Assembly: GCF_000473085.1 (NCBI RefSeq)
Contig: NZ_KI421497.1
Coordinates: 98,249 to 162,248 of the forward strand
Reading direction: 5' to 3'
Source of the DNA: Azorhizobium doebereinerae UFLA1-100
GTDB taxonomy: Bacteria > Pseudomonadota > Alphaproteobacteria > Rhizobiales > Xanthobacteraceae
DNA: 64,000 bases
The notes under the pieces: model-generated
The model's database searches: none
What the model was told of the DNA's origin: nothing
The model's input: only the letters and a program-made list of their open reading frames with translations
Made by a program: the position numbers and the translations under genes
Part shown: in pieces, positions 36,235 to 45,242 of the stretch
How the letters are laid out: every line of letters begins with the position of its first letter
How positions within the stretch are numbered: position 1 is the stretch's first letter

Positions 36235-37616
36235 GCGGCGCCGAGCTTCTTCAGCCAGCGGCGCGCCTGGGCCCGCACCCGGCTCGGCGCGGTGCCGCCA
36301 TAGCTGGTGCGGCTGCGCACCGAGCTGGTGACGGTCAGCACCGAGAACACATCCTGGGTGATGCGCTTCTCGACGGCCTGCATGTCCTCCAAGGGGACAC
36401 GGTGCAGCGGCAGGTTCCGCTCGGACGCGAAGCCGACGATGCGGCCGGTGACGTGATGCGCCTCGCGGAACGGGATGCCCAGCGTGCGCACCAGCCAGTC
36501 GGCGAGGTCGGTGGCGGTGGCATAGCCCTGGCCGGCGGCGGTCTTCATGCGCGCGGTGTCGGGCTCGATGTCGCGCACCATGCCGGCGGTGGCTGCGATA
36601 ACCAGGGAGAGGGCGGAAAAGGCATCGAACGCGCCTTCCTTGTCTTCCTGCATGTCCTTGGCATAGGCGAGAGGCAGGCCCTTCATCACCACCAGGATGC
36701 CGGTCAACGCGCCGATGATGCGCCCGGCCTTGGCCCGCACCAACTCGGCGGCGTCCGGATTGCGCTTCTGCGGCATGATGGACGAGCCGGTGGTGAAGGC
36801 GTCCGACAGCTTCACCAGGCTGAAGGACGGCGAGGTCCAGATCACCACTTCCTCGGCGAAGCGCGACAGATGGATGGCGCAGATCGACGCGGCGGACAGC
36901 GTCTCCATCACGAAGTCGCGGTCGGACACGGCGTCCAGCGAATTGGCGGTCGGCCGGTCGAAGCCGAGCGCGGCGGCGGTGGCGTCCCGGTCGATGGGGA
37001 AGGAGGTGCCGGCGAGCGCGGCCGAGCCGAGCGGGGATTCGTTCAGCCGCTTGCGGGCGTCGGCGAAGCGGCTGCGGTCGCGGCCGAGCATCTCCACATA
37101 GGCCATCAGATGGTGGCCGTAGGTGACCGGCTGGGCGGTCTGCAGATGGGTGAAGCCGGGCATCACCGTCGCCGCATGGGCGAGCGCCTTCTCCGCCAGC
37201 GCCGTCTGGAGATCGGCCAGCTGGGCGTCGAGGGCGTCCACCGTGTCGCGGACGTAGAGGCGGAAGTCGGTCGCCACCTGGTCGTTACGCGAGCGGGCGG
37301 TGTGCAGGCGGCCGGCGGAGGCGCCGATCAGCTCGGCGAGGCGGGACTCCACGTTCATATGGATGTCCTCCAGCTCGCGCCGGAAGGAGAGCTTGCCGCT
37401 CTCGATCTCTGACAGGATCGTGTCTAGACCCTTCTGGATCTTCTGGGCATCTTTCGCCGCGATGATCTTCTGGGCCGACAGCATGGCGGCATGGGCCTTG
37501 GAGCCGGCGATGTCCTGGGCGTAAAGACGCTGATCGAAGCCGATGGAGGCGTTGATCTCCTCCATGATGGCGTCCGGCCCGGTGGAAAACCGCCCGCCCC
37601 ACATCTTGTTGCTCAT
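36231..37616 (-). CDS. argH: Argininosuccinate lyase
   Basis: A 461-residue enzyme releasing arginine and fumarate. The superfamily signature [17 protein letters not shown] with the catalytic serine is present, along with [38 protein letters not shown] and the N-terminal [11 protein letters not shown]. It starts an apparent operon with bluB. Its start codon lies only 12 bp from the start of the divergent tlpA gene, so its promoter must overlap tlpA coding sequence. Confidence 0.95.
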   Translation of the reverse strand: MSNKMWGGRFSTGPDAIMEEINASIGFDQRLYAQDIAGSKAHAAMLSAQKIIAAKDAQKIQKGLDTILSEIESGKLSFRRELEDIHMNVESRLAELIGASAGRLHTARSRNDQVATDFRLYVRDTVDALDAQLADLQTALAEKALAHAATVMPGFTHLQTAQPVTYGHHLMAYVEMLGRDRSRFADARKRLNESPLGSAALAGTSFPIDRDATAAALGFDRPTANSLDAVSDRDFVMETLSAASICAIHLSRFAEEVVIWTSPSFSLVKLSDAFTTGSSIMPQKRNPDAAELVRAKAGRIIGALTGILVVMKGLPLAYAKDMQEDKEGAFDAFSALSLVIAATAGMVRDIEPDTARMKTAAGQGYATATDLADWLVRTLGIPFREAHHVTGRIVGFASERNLPLHRVPLEDMQAVEKRITQDVFSVLTVTSSVRSRTSYGGTAPSRVRAQARRWLKKLGAA

Positions 37617-37628
37617 GACGGACCTCCG

Positions 37629-38399
37629 ATGACCGATCTCAACCCACGCCCGGACAGCGACCCCGCAGCGGCCCCGGCCCCGGCCGAGGCACGCCCGGCC
37701 CGCCGTGGGCCCTGGCGCATGATCGGTCTGGTGGCGGGAGCGACGGTGGCGGGGGCCATGGTCGGCGCGCTCGCCCTATACGGGATGAAGGGCCTTCCGG
37801 GCAATGCGTCCGCAACGAAACCTCAGGCCGACGGCACGATTCCGGCCGCCACCGCCGCCCTCGCCGACCCGGACTGCCAGGGCGCGGTAGACGCGGCAAA
37901 GCGTCTCGCCCCGCTGGCCAAGGGCGAACTGGCCGCGCTCAGCCTCGCCACCACGCCCCGCCGCCTGCCGCCGCTGGCCTTCGCGGATGCCGCCGGCAAG
38001 CCGGTGACGCTGGCCGACTTCAAGGGCAAGACGTTGCTGGTCAATCTCTGGGCCACCTGGTGCGTGCCGTGCCGCAAGGAGATGCCGGCCCTCGACGCGC
38101 TGGAGAAGGCGCAGGGCGGCAAGGATTTCCAGGTGGTGGCGATCAATCTCGACACGCGCGACCCGAAGAAGCCGCACGCCTTCCTCTCGGAGATCGGCGT
38201 CGCCTCGCTCGGCTTCTATGCCGATCCCGACACCAAGACCTTCCAGGCCCTGCGCAGCGTCGGGCGCGGCTTCGGCCTGCCCACCACACTGCTGGTGGAC
38301 GCCAAGGGCTGCGAGATCGGCTATCTGGCGGGACCTGCGGAATGGGCCTCGCCGGACGCGCAGGCGCTGATCAGGCAGGCGACGGGCAAGGGCATCTGA
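37629..38399 (+). CDS. tlpA: TlpA-type membrane-anchored thiol:disulfide oxidoreductase
   Basis: A 256-residue protein with an N-terminal Pro/Ala-rich cytoplasmic stretch, one membrane anchor ([21 protein letters not shown], about 31-51) and a periplasmic thioredoxin-like domain. The redox motif is [19 protein letters not shown] (WCVPC), and the cis-proline loop is [17 protein letters not shown] further cysteine pair ([10 protein letters not shown], and KGCEIG) resembles that of rhizobial TlpA, which reduces cytochrome oxidase and copper chaperone thiols. The family role in aa3/cbb3 oxidase maturation would suit the FixLJ-regulated lifestyle. Confidence 0.88.
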   Translation: MTDLNPRPDSDPAAAPAPAEARPARRGPWRMIGLVAGATVAGAMVGALALYGMKGLPGNASATKPQADGTIPAATAALADPDCQGAVDAAKRLAPLAKGELAALSLATTPRRLPPLAFADAAGKPVTLADFKGKTLLVNLWATWCVPCRKEMPALDALEKAQGGKDFQVVAINLDTRDPKKPHAFLSEIGVASLGFYADPDTKTFQALRSVGRGFGLPTTLLVDAKGCEIGYLAGPAEWASPDAQALIRQATGKGI

Positions 38400-38404
38400 G
38401 CCCC

Positions 38405-38433
38405 AACAAAAAGCCCGCCGGTGCGGCGGGCTT
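38405..38433 (-). terminator. Intrinsic terminator downstream of hbd (minus strand)
   Basis: AAGCCCGCC and GGCGGGCTT form a perfect 9-bp stem with loop GGTGC at 38411-38433. Read on the minus strand it is followed by TTTTTG, a good intrinsic terminator for the etfB-etfA-hbd transcript. On the plus strand it lies 12 bp after tlpA but lacks a T-tract. Confidence 0.75.
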
Positions 38434-38457
38434 GCTGCGGGCGGGGCTGAGGATGCC

Positions 38458-39339
38458 TCAGCGGGTGGGGACCGGCTTCTCGCCGCGATAGTCGTAGAAG
38501 CCGCGCTGCGTCTTCCGGCCCAGCCAGCCGGCCTCCACATATTTCACCAGCAGCGGGCACGGCCGGTACTTCGAGTCGGCCAGCCCCTCGTGCAGCACCT
38601 GCATGATGGCGAGGCAGGTGTCGAGGCCGATGAAATCCGCCAGTTGCAGCGGACCCATGGGATGGTTGGCGCCGAGCTTCATGGCCCGGTCGATGGCGTC
38701 CACGGAGCCGACGCCCTCATAGAGCGTATAGATGGCCTCGTTGATCATCGGCAGCAGGATGCGATTGACGATGAAGGCCGGGAAGTCCTCCGCCACCGCA
38801 TAGGTCTTGTGCAGCTTGGTGACGAAGGCCTTGGCGCTCTCGAAGGTGTCGTCGTCGGTGGCGATGCCGCGCACCAGTTCCACCAGTTCCATCAGCGGCA
38901 CCGGATTCATGAAATGAATGCCGATGAAGCGCTCGGGGCGGTCGGTGGAGGCGCCGAGGCGGGTGATGGAGATGGACGAGGTGTTGCTGGCCAGCAGGGC
39001 GTCCGGGCGCAGCACCTCGCAGACGCCGGCAAAGATCTTGCGCTTGACGTCTTCCTTCTCGGTGGCGGATTCGATCACCAGATCGCATTCCGCCAGCTGC
39101 TCGGTGGCCTCGGCGGTGACGATGCGCTTCAGCGCCGCCTGCCGGGCCTCCTCGGTGACGGTGCCCTTGGACACCTGCTTGGCCATGTTGCCATTGATCG
39201 TGGCAAGCCCCGAGCGGACCCGTTCCGGGTCCTGGTCGTTCAGCACCACGTCAAAGCCGGCCAGCGCGCACACATGGGCGATCCCGTTGCCCATCTGCCC
39301 GGCTCCGATCACTCCGACCTTCTTGATCTCGAGCGGCAT
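38458..39339 (-). CDS. hbd: 3-hydroxybutyryl-CoA dehydrogenase
   Basis: A 293-residue NAD-dependent dehydrogenase for acetoacetyl-CoA/3-hydroxybutyryl-CoA. It has the Rossmann loop [21 protein letters not shown], the catalytic-histidine motif [19 protein letters not shown], and the C-terminal helical domain with [18 protein letters not shown]. It follows etfA by 64 bp on the same strand. The cluster suits short-chain acyl-CoA metabolism such as butyrate, polyhydroxybutyrate or crotonyl-CoA cycling, and would feed the ethylmalonyl-CoA route suggested by mcd. Confidence 0.92.
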   Translation of the reverse strand: MPLEIKKVGVIGAGQMGNGIAHVCALAGFDVVLNDQDPERVRSGLATINGNMAKQVSKGTVTEEARQAALKRIVTAEATEQLAECDLVIESATEKEDVKRKIFAGVCEVLRPDALLASNTSSISITRLGASTDRPERFIGIHFMNPVPLMELVELVRGIATDDDTFESAKAFVTKLHKTYAVAEDFPAFIVNRILLPMINEAIYTLYEGVGSVDAIDRAMKLGANHPMGPLQLADFIGLDTCLAIMQVLHEGLADSKYRPCPLLVKYVEAGWLGRKTQRGFYDYRGEKPVPTR

Positions 39340-39403
39340 GGTGCTGGTGTCTCTCGGCTCTTGTTTGGTGGCGGCGCGGGCGAGGCCCGCGCCAGTCTCA
39401 AGG

Positions 39404-40348
39404 TCAGCCCTTGACCTTGGCGATTTCGGATTTCAGCTCGGGCACGATGGCGAACAGGTCACCCACGAGGCCGTAGTCGGCCACCTGGAAGATCGGCGCC
39501 TCCTCGTCCTTGTTGATGGCGACGATCACCTTCGAATCCTTCATGCCGGCGAGATGCTGGATCGCGCCGGAGATGCCGATGGCGACATACAACTCGGGGG
39601 CGACGACCTTGCCGGTCTGGCCCACCTGCCAGTCGTTCGGAGCATAGCCCGCGTCCACCGCCGCGCGCGATGCGCCCACGGCAGCGCCAAGCACGTCGGC
39701 CAGGGGCTCGATGACCTCGCCGAACTTCTCCTTCGAGCCGACGGCGCGGCCGCCCGACACGATGATCTTAGCGGCGGTCAGCTCGGGACGGTCGGAGACA
39801 GCCAGGCTCTCGTCCACGAAGGACGACACGCCGGGATCAGCCTGCGCGCCGACCGCCTCGACGGCGGCCGAGCCGCCGGCGCCGGTGGCGGCGAAGGAGG
39901 CGGTGCGCACGGTGATGACCTTCTTGGCATCCGTGCTCTGCACCGTCTGGATCGCGTTGCCGGCGTAGATCGGGCGCTCGAACGTATCGGGCGAGACCAC
40001 CTTGATGATGTCCGACACCTGCATCACGTCCAGCAGTGCAGCGACGCGCGGCAGCACGTTCTTGGTCATGCTGGTGGAGGGCGCGACGATGGCGTCGTAG
40101 CCGCCGGCGAGCGAGACCAGGAGCGCGGCCAGCGGCTCGGCGAGGCGATGCGCATAGAGCGCGTCGTCGGCCAGCAGCACCTTGTCCACGCCCGAGAGGG
40201 CGGCGGCGGCCTCGGCCACGGCCTTGGCATCCTGCCCGGCCACCAGCACATGCACCGGCGCGCCGAGCGCCGTGGCGGCGGTCAGCGCCTTGGCGGTGAC
40301 GCCGTTAAGGGCCTTGTTGTCGTGTTCGGCGAGAAGCAGCGTCGCCAT
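39404..40348 (-). CDS. etfA: Electron transfer flavoprotein alpha subunit
   Basis: A 314-residue FAD-binding subunit. The C-terminal FAD domain is canonical: [58 protein letters not shown] and [27 protein letters not shown]. It accepts electrons from acyl-CoA dehydrogenases. Its ATG shares one base with the etfB stop (TGATG), so the subunits are translated together. ETF:ubiquinone oxidoreductase is not in the window. The alternative label FixB applies only to the nitrogen-fixation paralogue; the housekeeping form fits better here. Confidence 0.95.
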   Translation of the reverse strand: MATLLLAEHDNKALNGVTAKALTAATALGAPVHVLVAGQDAKAVAEAAAALSGVDKVLLADDALYAHRLAEPLAALLVSLAGGYDAIVAPSTSMTKNVLPRVAALLDVMQVSDIIKVVSPDTFERPIYAGNAIQTVQSTDAKKVITVRTASFAATGAGGSAAVEAVGAQADPGVSSFVDESLAVSDRPELTAAKIIVSGGRAVGSKEKFGEVIEPLADVLGAAVGASRAAVDAGYAPNDWQVGQTGKVVAPELYVAIGISGAIQHLAGMKDSKVIVAINKDEEAPIFQVADYGLVGDLFAIVPELKSEIAKVKG

Positions 40349-41097
40349 CAGATCACTCCCGCCTCGTCCTTGAGCTTCGCCACCAGTTCGGACACCGAGC
40401 CGACCTTCACGCCGGCCTTGCGGCCCGCGGGTTCGGCGGTGGTGAGAACCTTGAGGCGCGGCGCCACGTCGACGCCATAGCCGTCCGGCGACTTCTCGTC
40501 GATCGGCTTCTTCTTGGCCTTCATGATGTTGGGCAGGGAGGCATAGCGCGGCTCGTTGAGCCGCAGGTCGGTGGTCACGATGGCCGGCAGCGCCAGGCGC
40601 ACGGTCTGCGCCCCGCCGTCGATCTCGCGCGTCACCAGCACGGCATCGCCGTCGATCACCACCTTCGAGGCGAACGTGCCCTGGCCCCAGCCGAGCAGCG
40701 CCGCCAGCATCTGGCCGGTCTGGTTGGCGTCGTCGTCGATGGCCTGCTTGCCGAGGATCACCAGCCGGGGAGCCTCCTCGGCGATCACCGCCTTGAGGAT
40801 CTTGGCCACCGCCAGCGGCTCCACCGTGGCATCGGTCTTCACCAGGATGCCGCGGTCCGCGCCCATGGCGAGCGCGGTGCGCAGCGTCTCGGACGCCTGG
40901 GCCGGGCCGATGGACACGGCCACCACCTCGGTGGCGATGCCCGCCTCCTTGAGACGCAGCGCTTCTTCCACGGCGATCTCGTCGAACGGATTCATCGACA
41001 TCTTGACGTGGGAGAGCTCGACACCGGTGCCGTCGGATTTCACCCGTACTTTTACGTTGTAATCGACCACGCGTTTGACGGGTACCAGGACCTTCAT
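40348..41097 (-). CDS. etfB: Electron transfer flavoprotein beta subunit
   Basis: A 249-residue AMP-binding subunit of [22 protein letters not shown] at the N-terminus, [37 protein letters not shown] and [22 protein letters not shown], the recognition-loop region. The start at 41097 has GGAG nine bases upstream. It heads an etfB-etfA-hbd operon with a terminator at the far end. Confidence 0.95.
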   Translation of the reverse strand: MKVLVPVKRVVDYNVKVRVKSDGTGVELSHVKMSMNPFDEIAVEEALRLKEAGIATEVVAVSIGPAQASETLRTALAMGADRGILVKTDATVEPLAVAKILKAVIAEEAPRLVILGKQAIDDDANQTGQMLAALLGWGQGTFASKVVIDGDAVLVTREIDGGAQTVRLALPAIVTTDLRLNEPRYASLPNIMKAKKKPIDEKSPDGYGVDVAPRLKVLTTAEPAGRKAGVKVGSVSELVAKLKDEAGVI

Positions 41098-41347
41098 CGA
41101 GGTAAGCTCCACCTTGATGGCAAGAAGTCGATCCCCGTTGCATTTGCGCGCGAAACCAAGCAGCGCTTGCAACATGGGAAGCCTTGGGGGCGGCACCCTA
41201 GGAGTGGCCCGAAACGGTGTCAACGCCGAACGGCGACGCATGAGCGCGCGCCAACAACCCACTGCCATAGCGCTTGGAACCGGGCGCGGAAGGCCCTATA
41301 TGCCAACAGCGTCAGGGGACCATGCGCCGACAGAGGGAACGGCGGGA

Positions 41348-42499
41348 ATGAAGCATGCGGGCTCGCCTTCTTCCGGGATGCCCCTTCGTCTCGCCTTCAT
41401 CGGCCCTTGGAATTATTCAAATGGACTGGGTGTCGGCGCGCGCGGCCATATCTCCGCGCTCTGGCACACGGCGCATGGAATCAACCTGCATCCCATCCAC
41501 CAGCCATTCCATGTGCACGCCCGGCTGCCGGTCTCCAGCGACGTCGCCAGCTTCGAAGGCCCGGCGGACATCGCCATCGTCAGCATCAATCCCGATGGCT
41601 GGGACCGGCTCCTCACCGAGGCGCAATGGCAGGTGGTCCGCGGCGCGCGGGCGCGGGTCGGCGCCTTCGTCTGGGAGATGGACACCGCCCCGCTGGAGTG
41701 GAAGGGGCTGATGGACACGCTCGATGCCATCTGGACCCCCAGCAGCTTCTGTGCCGCCGCCATCGCCCGTCGCACCGCACGGCCGGTGCATGTCGTCCCC
41801 CATGTGGTTCCGGTGACGCCGCCGCCGCTGGTGCGCCCGGCGGACCTCGGCGTGCCCGCCGGCCGGCACACCATCCTGTACGCCTTCGACGGCGCCAGCT
41901 TCCTCTCGCGCAAGCGGCCCATGGCCCTGGTGGAGGCGTTCGGCGCCTCCGGGCTCGGCGCGCGCGGTTGGCAGCTGGTGCTGAAGACCAAGAACCTCGA
42001 GCACGCGGCCGAGGCCGGGGCGGCGCTGATCGCCGCCACCGACGCGGACCCGGCGATCACGCTGCTGACCATGCCGCTGCGCGAGGACCAGATGTCCGCG
42101 CTGGTGGAACGGGCGGCCATCTATGCCTCGCCGCATTGCTCGGAAGGCTTCGGCCTGACCATCGCCGAGGCCATGGCGCGCGGCAAGATCGTGGTGGCGA
42201 CCGACTACGGCGGCAGCCGCGACTTCCTTGATGCCTCCTGCGGCTTCCCGGTGGCCTGGAAGCAGGTGTCCCTGGCCCGGAACGACGGCCCGTATCCCAA
42301 GGGCGGCGTCTGGGCGGAAGTGGACCTCCCGGCCCTCACCACCGCCCTGCTGGACGCCGCGGCCCTGGCGGAGGCGGGCGACGCCAGCCTCGGCGGGCAG
42401 GCCCGGCGGCGGATCGCGCAGGACCTGTCGCCCGTCGCCGTCGCCGGCCGGATCGACGCCAGCCTCGCCCAGATCGCCGCCGGCGTCGGGCTGGCCTGA
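41348..42499 (+). CDS. Glycosyltransferase family 4
   Basis: A 383-residue GT-B enzyme. The donor-binding half carries ILYAFDGASFLSRKRPMALV, WQLVLKTKN, LREDQMSALVERAAIYASP and HCSEGFGLTIAEAMARGKIV with the E-x7-E pair, followed by VVATDYGGSRDFL. The N-terminal half begins LRLAFIGPWNYSNGLGVGAR. This layout is typical of GT4 enzymes that decorate surface polysaccharides. The start at 41348 has GGGA just before it. Its stop overlaps the next gene's ATG (TGATG). The pair is separate from the main exopolysaccharide locus at 1-10.6 kb. Confidence 0.85.
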   Translation: MKHAGSPSSGMPLRLAFIGPWNYSNGLGVGARGHISALWHTAHGINLHPIHQPFHVHARLPVSSDVASFEGPADIAIVSINPDGWDRLLTEAQWQVVRGARARVGAFVWEMDTAPLEWKGLMDTLDAIWTPSSFCAAAIARRTARPVHVVPHVVPVTPPPLVRPADLGVPAGRHTILYAFDGASFLSRKRPMALVEAFGASGLGARGWQLVLKTKNLEHAAEAGAALIAATDADPAITLLTMPLREDQMSALVERAAIYASPHCSEGFGLTIAEAMARGKIVVATDYGGSRDFLDASCGFPVAWKQVSLARNDGPYPKGGVWAEVDLPALTTALLDAAALAEAGDASLGGQARRRIAQDLSPVAVAGRIDASLAQIAAGVGLA

Positions 42500-43785
42500 T
42501 GGGCGTCATCTGGGGAGGCCGCATCCGCCTCATCACCATTTCGCTGCCCTGCCGGAAGCTGCCCGCGCGGATTCCCTCCGGCCCGGGTGACTTCGTGGTG
42601 CTGACGACGCCGTTCACCTTCCTGCGCCGCCGCCTGCGGCGGGTGCTGTGGGACGCCACCGTCGCCCGGCCGGACGTGGACCTGTTCTACGGCTTCGACG
42701 GCGTGCCCTTCGGCCCGCAGCCGGCGGCCAAGCCCGCCGCGGGCTTCATGCTGCTGGCCGCCTACGATCCGCTCGGTCTGCCGCTGGTGATCCGGGGCGC
42801 CGCGCTGGCCGCGCTCGGCGGCCTGCGGCCGGAATTCGGGCTGAGCGCCGCCTATGACATCGGCCTGCGCGCGCTGTCGTGCGGTCTCGTGGCGCAGCAG
42901 CTGCCGCTGCACTTCGCCCACATCATGGCCCCCGCCATCGGCCGGGCCGCGGTGCGGCGGGCGGTGCTCGAACGCTGGAACGCGGAGACGGGCGCGCCCT
43001 GGCGGATCAGCCCCGGCGCGCGGCCGGGCACCTTGCAGGTGCGCCGCGCCTTCGCCGCGCCGCCGCGGGTGAGCGTCATCGTCCAGCCCGCGCCGGACGG
43101 CGCGAACCGCCTCGCGCCGACGCTGGCGGCCCTCGCCCGGGGCGCATGGCCGGCCGAGAGCATCGAGGTGCTGGCGGATTCCCGCCTCGACACCGCCGGC
43201 GCCGAAGCCGGGCCGATCCGTTGGCGCACCGTGGACACCGCCGCCGGCGCCTGCGAGGCCGGCCGCCGCAACGCCCTGTGGCAGGCGGCGGAGAGCGAGC
43301 TGGTGCTGTTCCTGGACGCCGGCCTGGAACCGGACCGGACGGACTGGATCGACGCGCTGGCCGGGCTCGCCGCCGACCCCACCGTGGGCATGGCCAGCGG
43401 ACGTGTGCTCGCGGACGGGCGCGACCGTCCGGACGCCGCAGCCGCGCTGTTCGGCTTCAGCCCGCGCACCTGGCCCGAGCAGGGCTACGTGCATCGCGAG
43501 TTCGCCGTGCCCATCTCGCCGCTCATCGCCACGCGGCGCAGCAATCTCGAGGCGGTGAACGGCTTCGTTGCGGGGCTTCCCGCGCCCTTCCTGGCGGCGG
43601 ACGCGGCGCTGCGCATGCGCCTGCTCGGCCTCTCGGTTCTCGCCACGCCGTTCGCCGCGGCGCGCGGGCCCGCCTCCGGCGCCGCACCGGAAACGGATGC
43701 CGCCACCTTCCTCGGGCGTTGGAACCAAGTCCGCGACGCCGACCGCCTCAGCTTCCCCGACGCCCCTCTGGCCGGGCCGCGCTGA
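42499..43785 (+). CDS. Divergent GT2-type (tandem GT-A) glycosyltransferase-like protein
   Basis: A 428-residue protein coupled to the preceding GT4 gene. It looks like two GT-A modules. Residues 1-190 resemble only the back half of one (FYGFDGVPFGP, then PLVIRGAALAALGGLRPEFG, then AAYDIGLRALSCG). Residues about 190-400 hold a fuller but divergent second one (PRVSVIVQPAPDGAN, ELVLFLDAGLEPDRTDWI, then ISPLIATRRSNLEAVNGF). The front half of the first module, which would bind the nucleotide, is absent. Large O-antigen-type proteins often carry tandem GT2 domains; this may be an eroded version. Activity is uncertain. Confidence 0.6.
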   Translation: MGVIWGGRIRLITISLPCRKLPARIPSGPGDFVVLTTPFTFLRRRLRRVLWDATVARPDVDLFYGFDGVPFGPQPAAKPAAGFMLLAAYDPLGLPLVIRGAALAALGGLRPEFGLSAAYDIGLRALSCGLVAQQLPLHFAHIMAPAIGRAAVRRAVLERWNAETGAPWRISPGARPGTLQVRRAFAAPPRVSVIVQPAPDGANRLAPTLAALARGAWPAESIEVLADSRLDTAGAEAGPIRWRTVDTAAGACEAGRRNALWQAAESELVLFLDAGLEPDRTDWIDALAGLAADPTVGMASGRVLADGRDRPDAAAALFGFSPRTWPEQGYVHREFAVPISPLIATRRSNLEAVNGFVAGLPAPFLAADAALRMRLLGLSVLATPFAAARGPASGAAPETDAATFLGRWNQVRDADRLSFPDAPLAGPR

Positions 43786-43797
43786 AGCCGGGTCCGG

Positions 43798-45231
43798 CTA
43801 TTTCTCCCGCATCGACCGCGTCACCGCATCCACCAGGGGGCGGGTGAGATAGCTCAGCACGCTGCGCTCGCCGGTGGAGAACACCACCTCGGCCGGCATG
43901 CCGGGGCGCAGGCGGGTCTTCATGGCGTCGGGAATGTCGGTGTTGGCCACCGCCACCACCGCCTGGAAATAGGGCTGGCGCGTCGCCTCGTCCATCAGCC
44001 GGTCCGGCGACACCGAGCGCAGTTCGCCGAGGATCAGCGGCGTGGTGCGCGAATGGAAGGCGGGGAAGCGCACCTCCACCCCGGTCACGCCGTCATGCAG
44101 GCGGTCGATGTCGGTGGGCGGCACCTGGGCATCGACGATCAGCTCGTCATTCTGCGGCACGATCTCCAGCAGTGTGTCGCCCGGCTTGGCCACCGCGCCG
44201 ATGGTGTAGATCTTCGGGTTGATGTTCTGGACGATGCCGGCGCGCGGGGCGCGGATGTCCACGCGCTTCAGCACGTTCTCCGAAACCGCCAGCTTCTCGC
44301 GCACGTCGGAGATCTTCTGGCGGGTTTCCACCATCTGGCTCGCCACGTCCTCCTGCTGCTTCTGCAGCAGTTGCTGGATCTGAAGCTTCATCTCGCCGAT
44401 GGTGTTCTGCGCCTTCGCCGCATCCGCCGTATTGCGGCCGACGAGGCCCTGGAGGCGCGCCTTCTCGCGCTGAAGTTCGGCGAGGCGCGGCTTGGAGACC
44501 AGCCCCTTGTCGCTCAGCGCGCGGATGCCGGCCAGTTCGTCGTCGATATAGAACAGCTGGCTGTCCAGCGCCTCGCGCTCGCGGCGCAGGCCGTCGAGCT
44601 CGGTCTCGCCCTGCCGCGCGCGGCTGTTCAGGATGTCGATCTGGCCGTTGAGCGAGGCCTTGCGGTCGCGGAACTGCGCCGCCTGGTCGGCGAGCGCCGC
44701 CTTCACCAGCGGCTGGGCGGCGCGGTCCAGCAGGTCCGGCGGGAAGGTGACGCGGTCCGCCTGCGCCCGCTCGGCCTCCAGCCGCGCCTCGTTGGCCAGC
44801 AGGGTGTCGAGCTGGCCGCGCAAGGCGGCGTAATTGGACTGCGAGCTGGTCGGGTCGAGCCGGAACAGCAGGTCGCCCGCCTTCACCAATTGGCCGTCCT
44901 TCACGTCGATCTCGACGATGATGCCGCCTTCCAGATGCTGCACCACCTGGCGCTTGCTCTCCACCGAGACGACGCCCTGGGCGATCACCGCGCTGTCGAT
45001 ATTGGCCAGCGCCGCCCAGGCGCCGCCAACGCCGAAGGTCAGGAAGATGACGCCGTAGCCGATGGCCGCCACGCGGCGGAAATCACTGCTCACCGCCGGC
45101 GCCGCAGCCGAGAAATCGGTGCGCGCCGGGGCCGATGCCGGCACGGGCGGCTGGGGCGCCGCCGCCCGGGCAGGCGGTGGGGACGGGGCCGCGGCGGGTT
45201 CGGCGCGCTGGATGTCGTGGGTCTCTGACAT
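43798..45231 (-). CDS. Type I secretion membrane-fusion protein (HlyD/PrsE family)
   Basis: A 477-residue periplasmic adaptor. A Pro/Ala-rich cytoplasmic N-terminus precedes one membrane helix (AAIGYGVIFLTFGVGGAWAAL, about 53-73). Then come a lipoyl-like segment (VVQHLEGGIIVEIDVKDGQLVKAGD), a long coiled-coil hairpin (about 150-330), the returning barrel (VDIRAPRAGIVQNI) and a C-terminal GMPAEVVFSTGERSVLSYL motif. It bridges an ABC exporter to an outer-membrane TolC protein. It starts 12 bp after the ABC gene on the same strand. No TolC gene or RTX-type substrate is nearby. Confidence 0.88.
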   Translation of the reverse strand: MSETHDIQRAEPAAAPSPPPARAAAPQPPVPASAPARTDFSAAAPAVSSDFRRVAAIGYGVIFLTFGVGGAWAALANIDSAVIAQGVVSVESKRQVVQHLEGGIIVEIDVKDGQLVKAGDLLFRLDPTSSQSNYAALRGQLDTLLANEARLEAERAQADRVTFPPDLLDRAAQPLVKAALADQAAQFRDRKASLNGQIDILNSRARQGETELDGLRREREALDSQLFYIDDELAGIRALSDKGLVSKPRLAELQREKARLQGLVGRNTADAAKAQNTIGEMKLQIQQLLQKQQEDVASQMVETRQKISDVREKLAVSENVLKRVDIRAPRAGIVQNINPKIYTIGAVAKPGDTLLEIVPQNDELIVDAQVPPTDIDRLHDGVTGVEVRFPAFHSRTTPLILGELRSVSPDRLMDEATRQPYFQAVVAVANTDIPDAMKTRLRPGMPAEVVFSTGERSVLSYLTRPLVDAVTRSMREK

Positions 45232-45242
45232 GGCGTCCTCCC

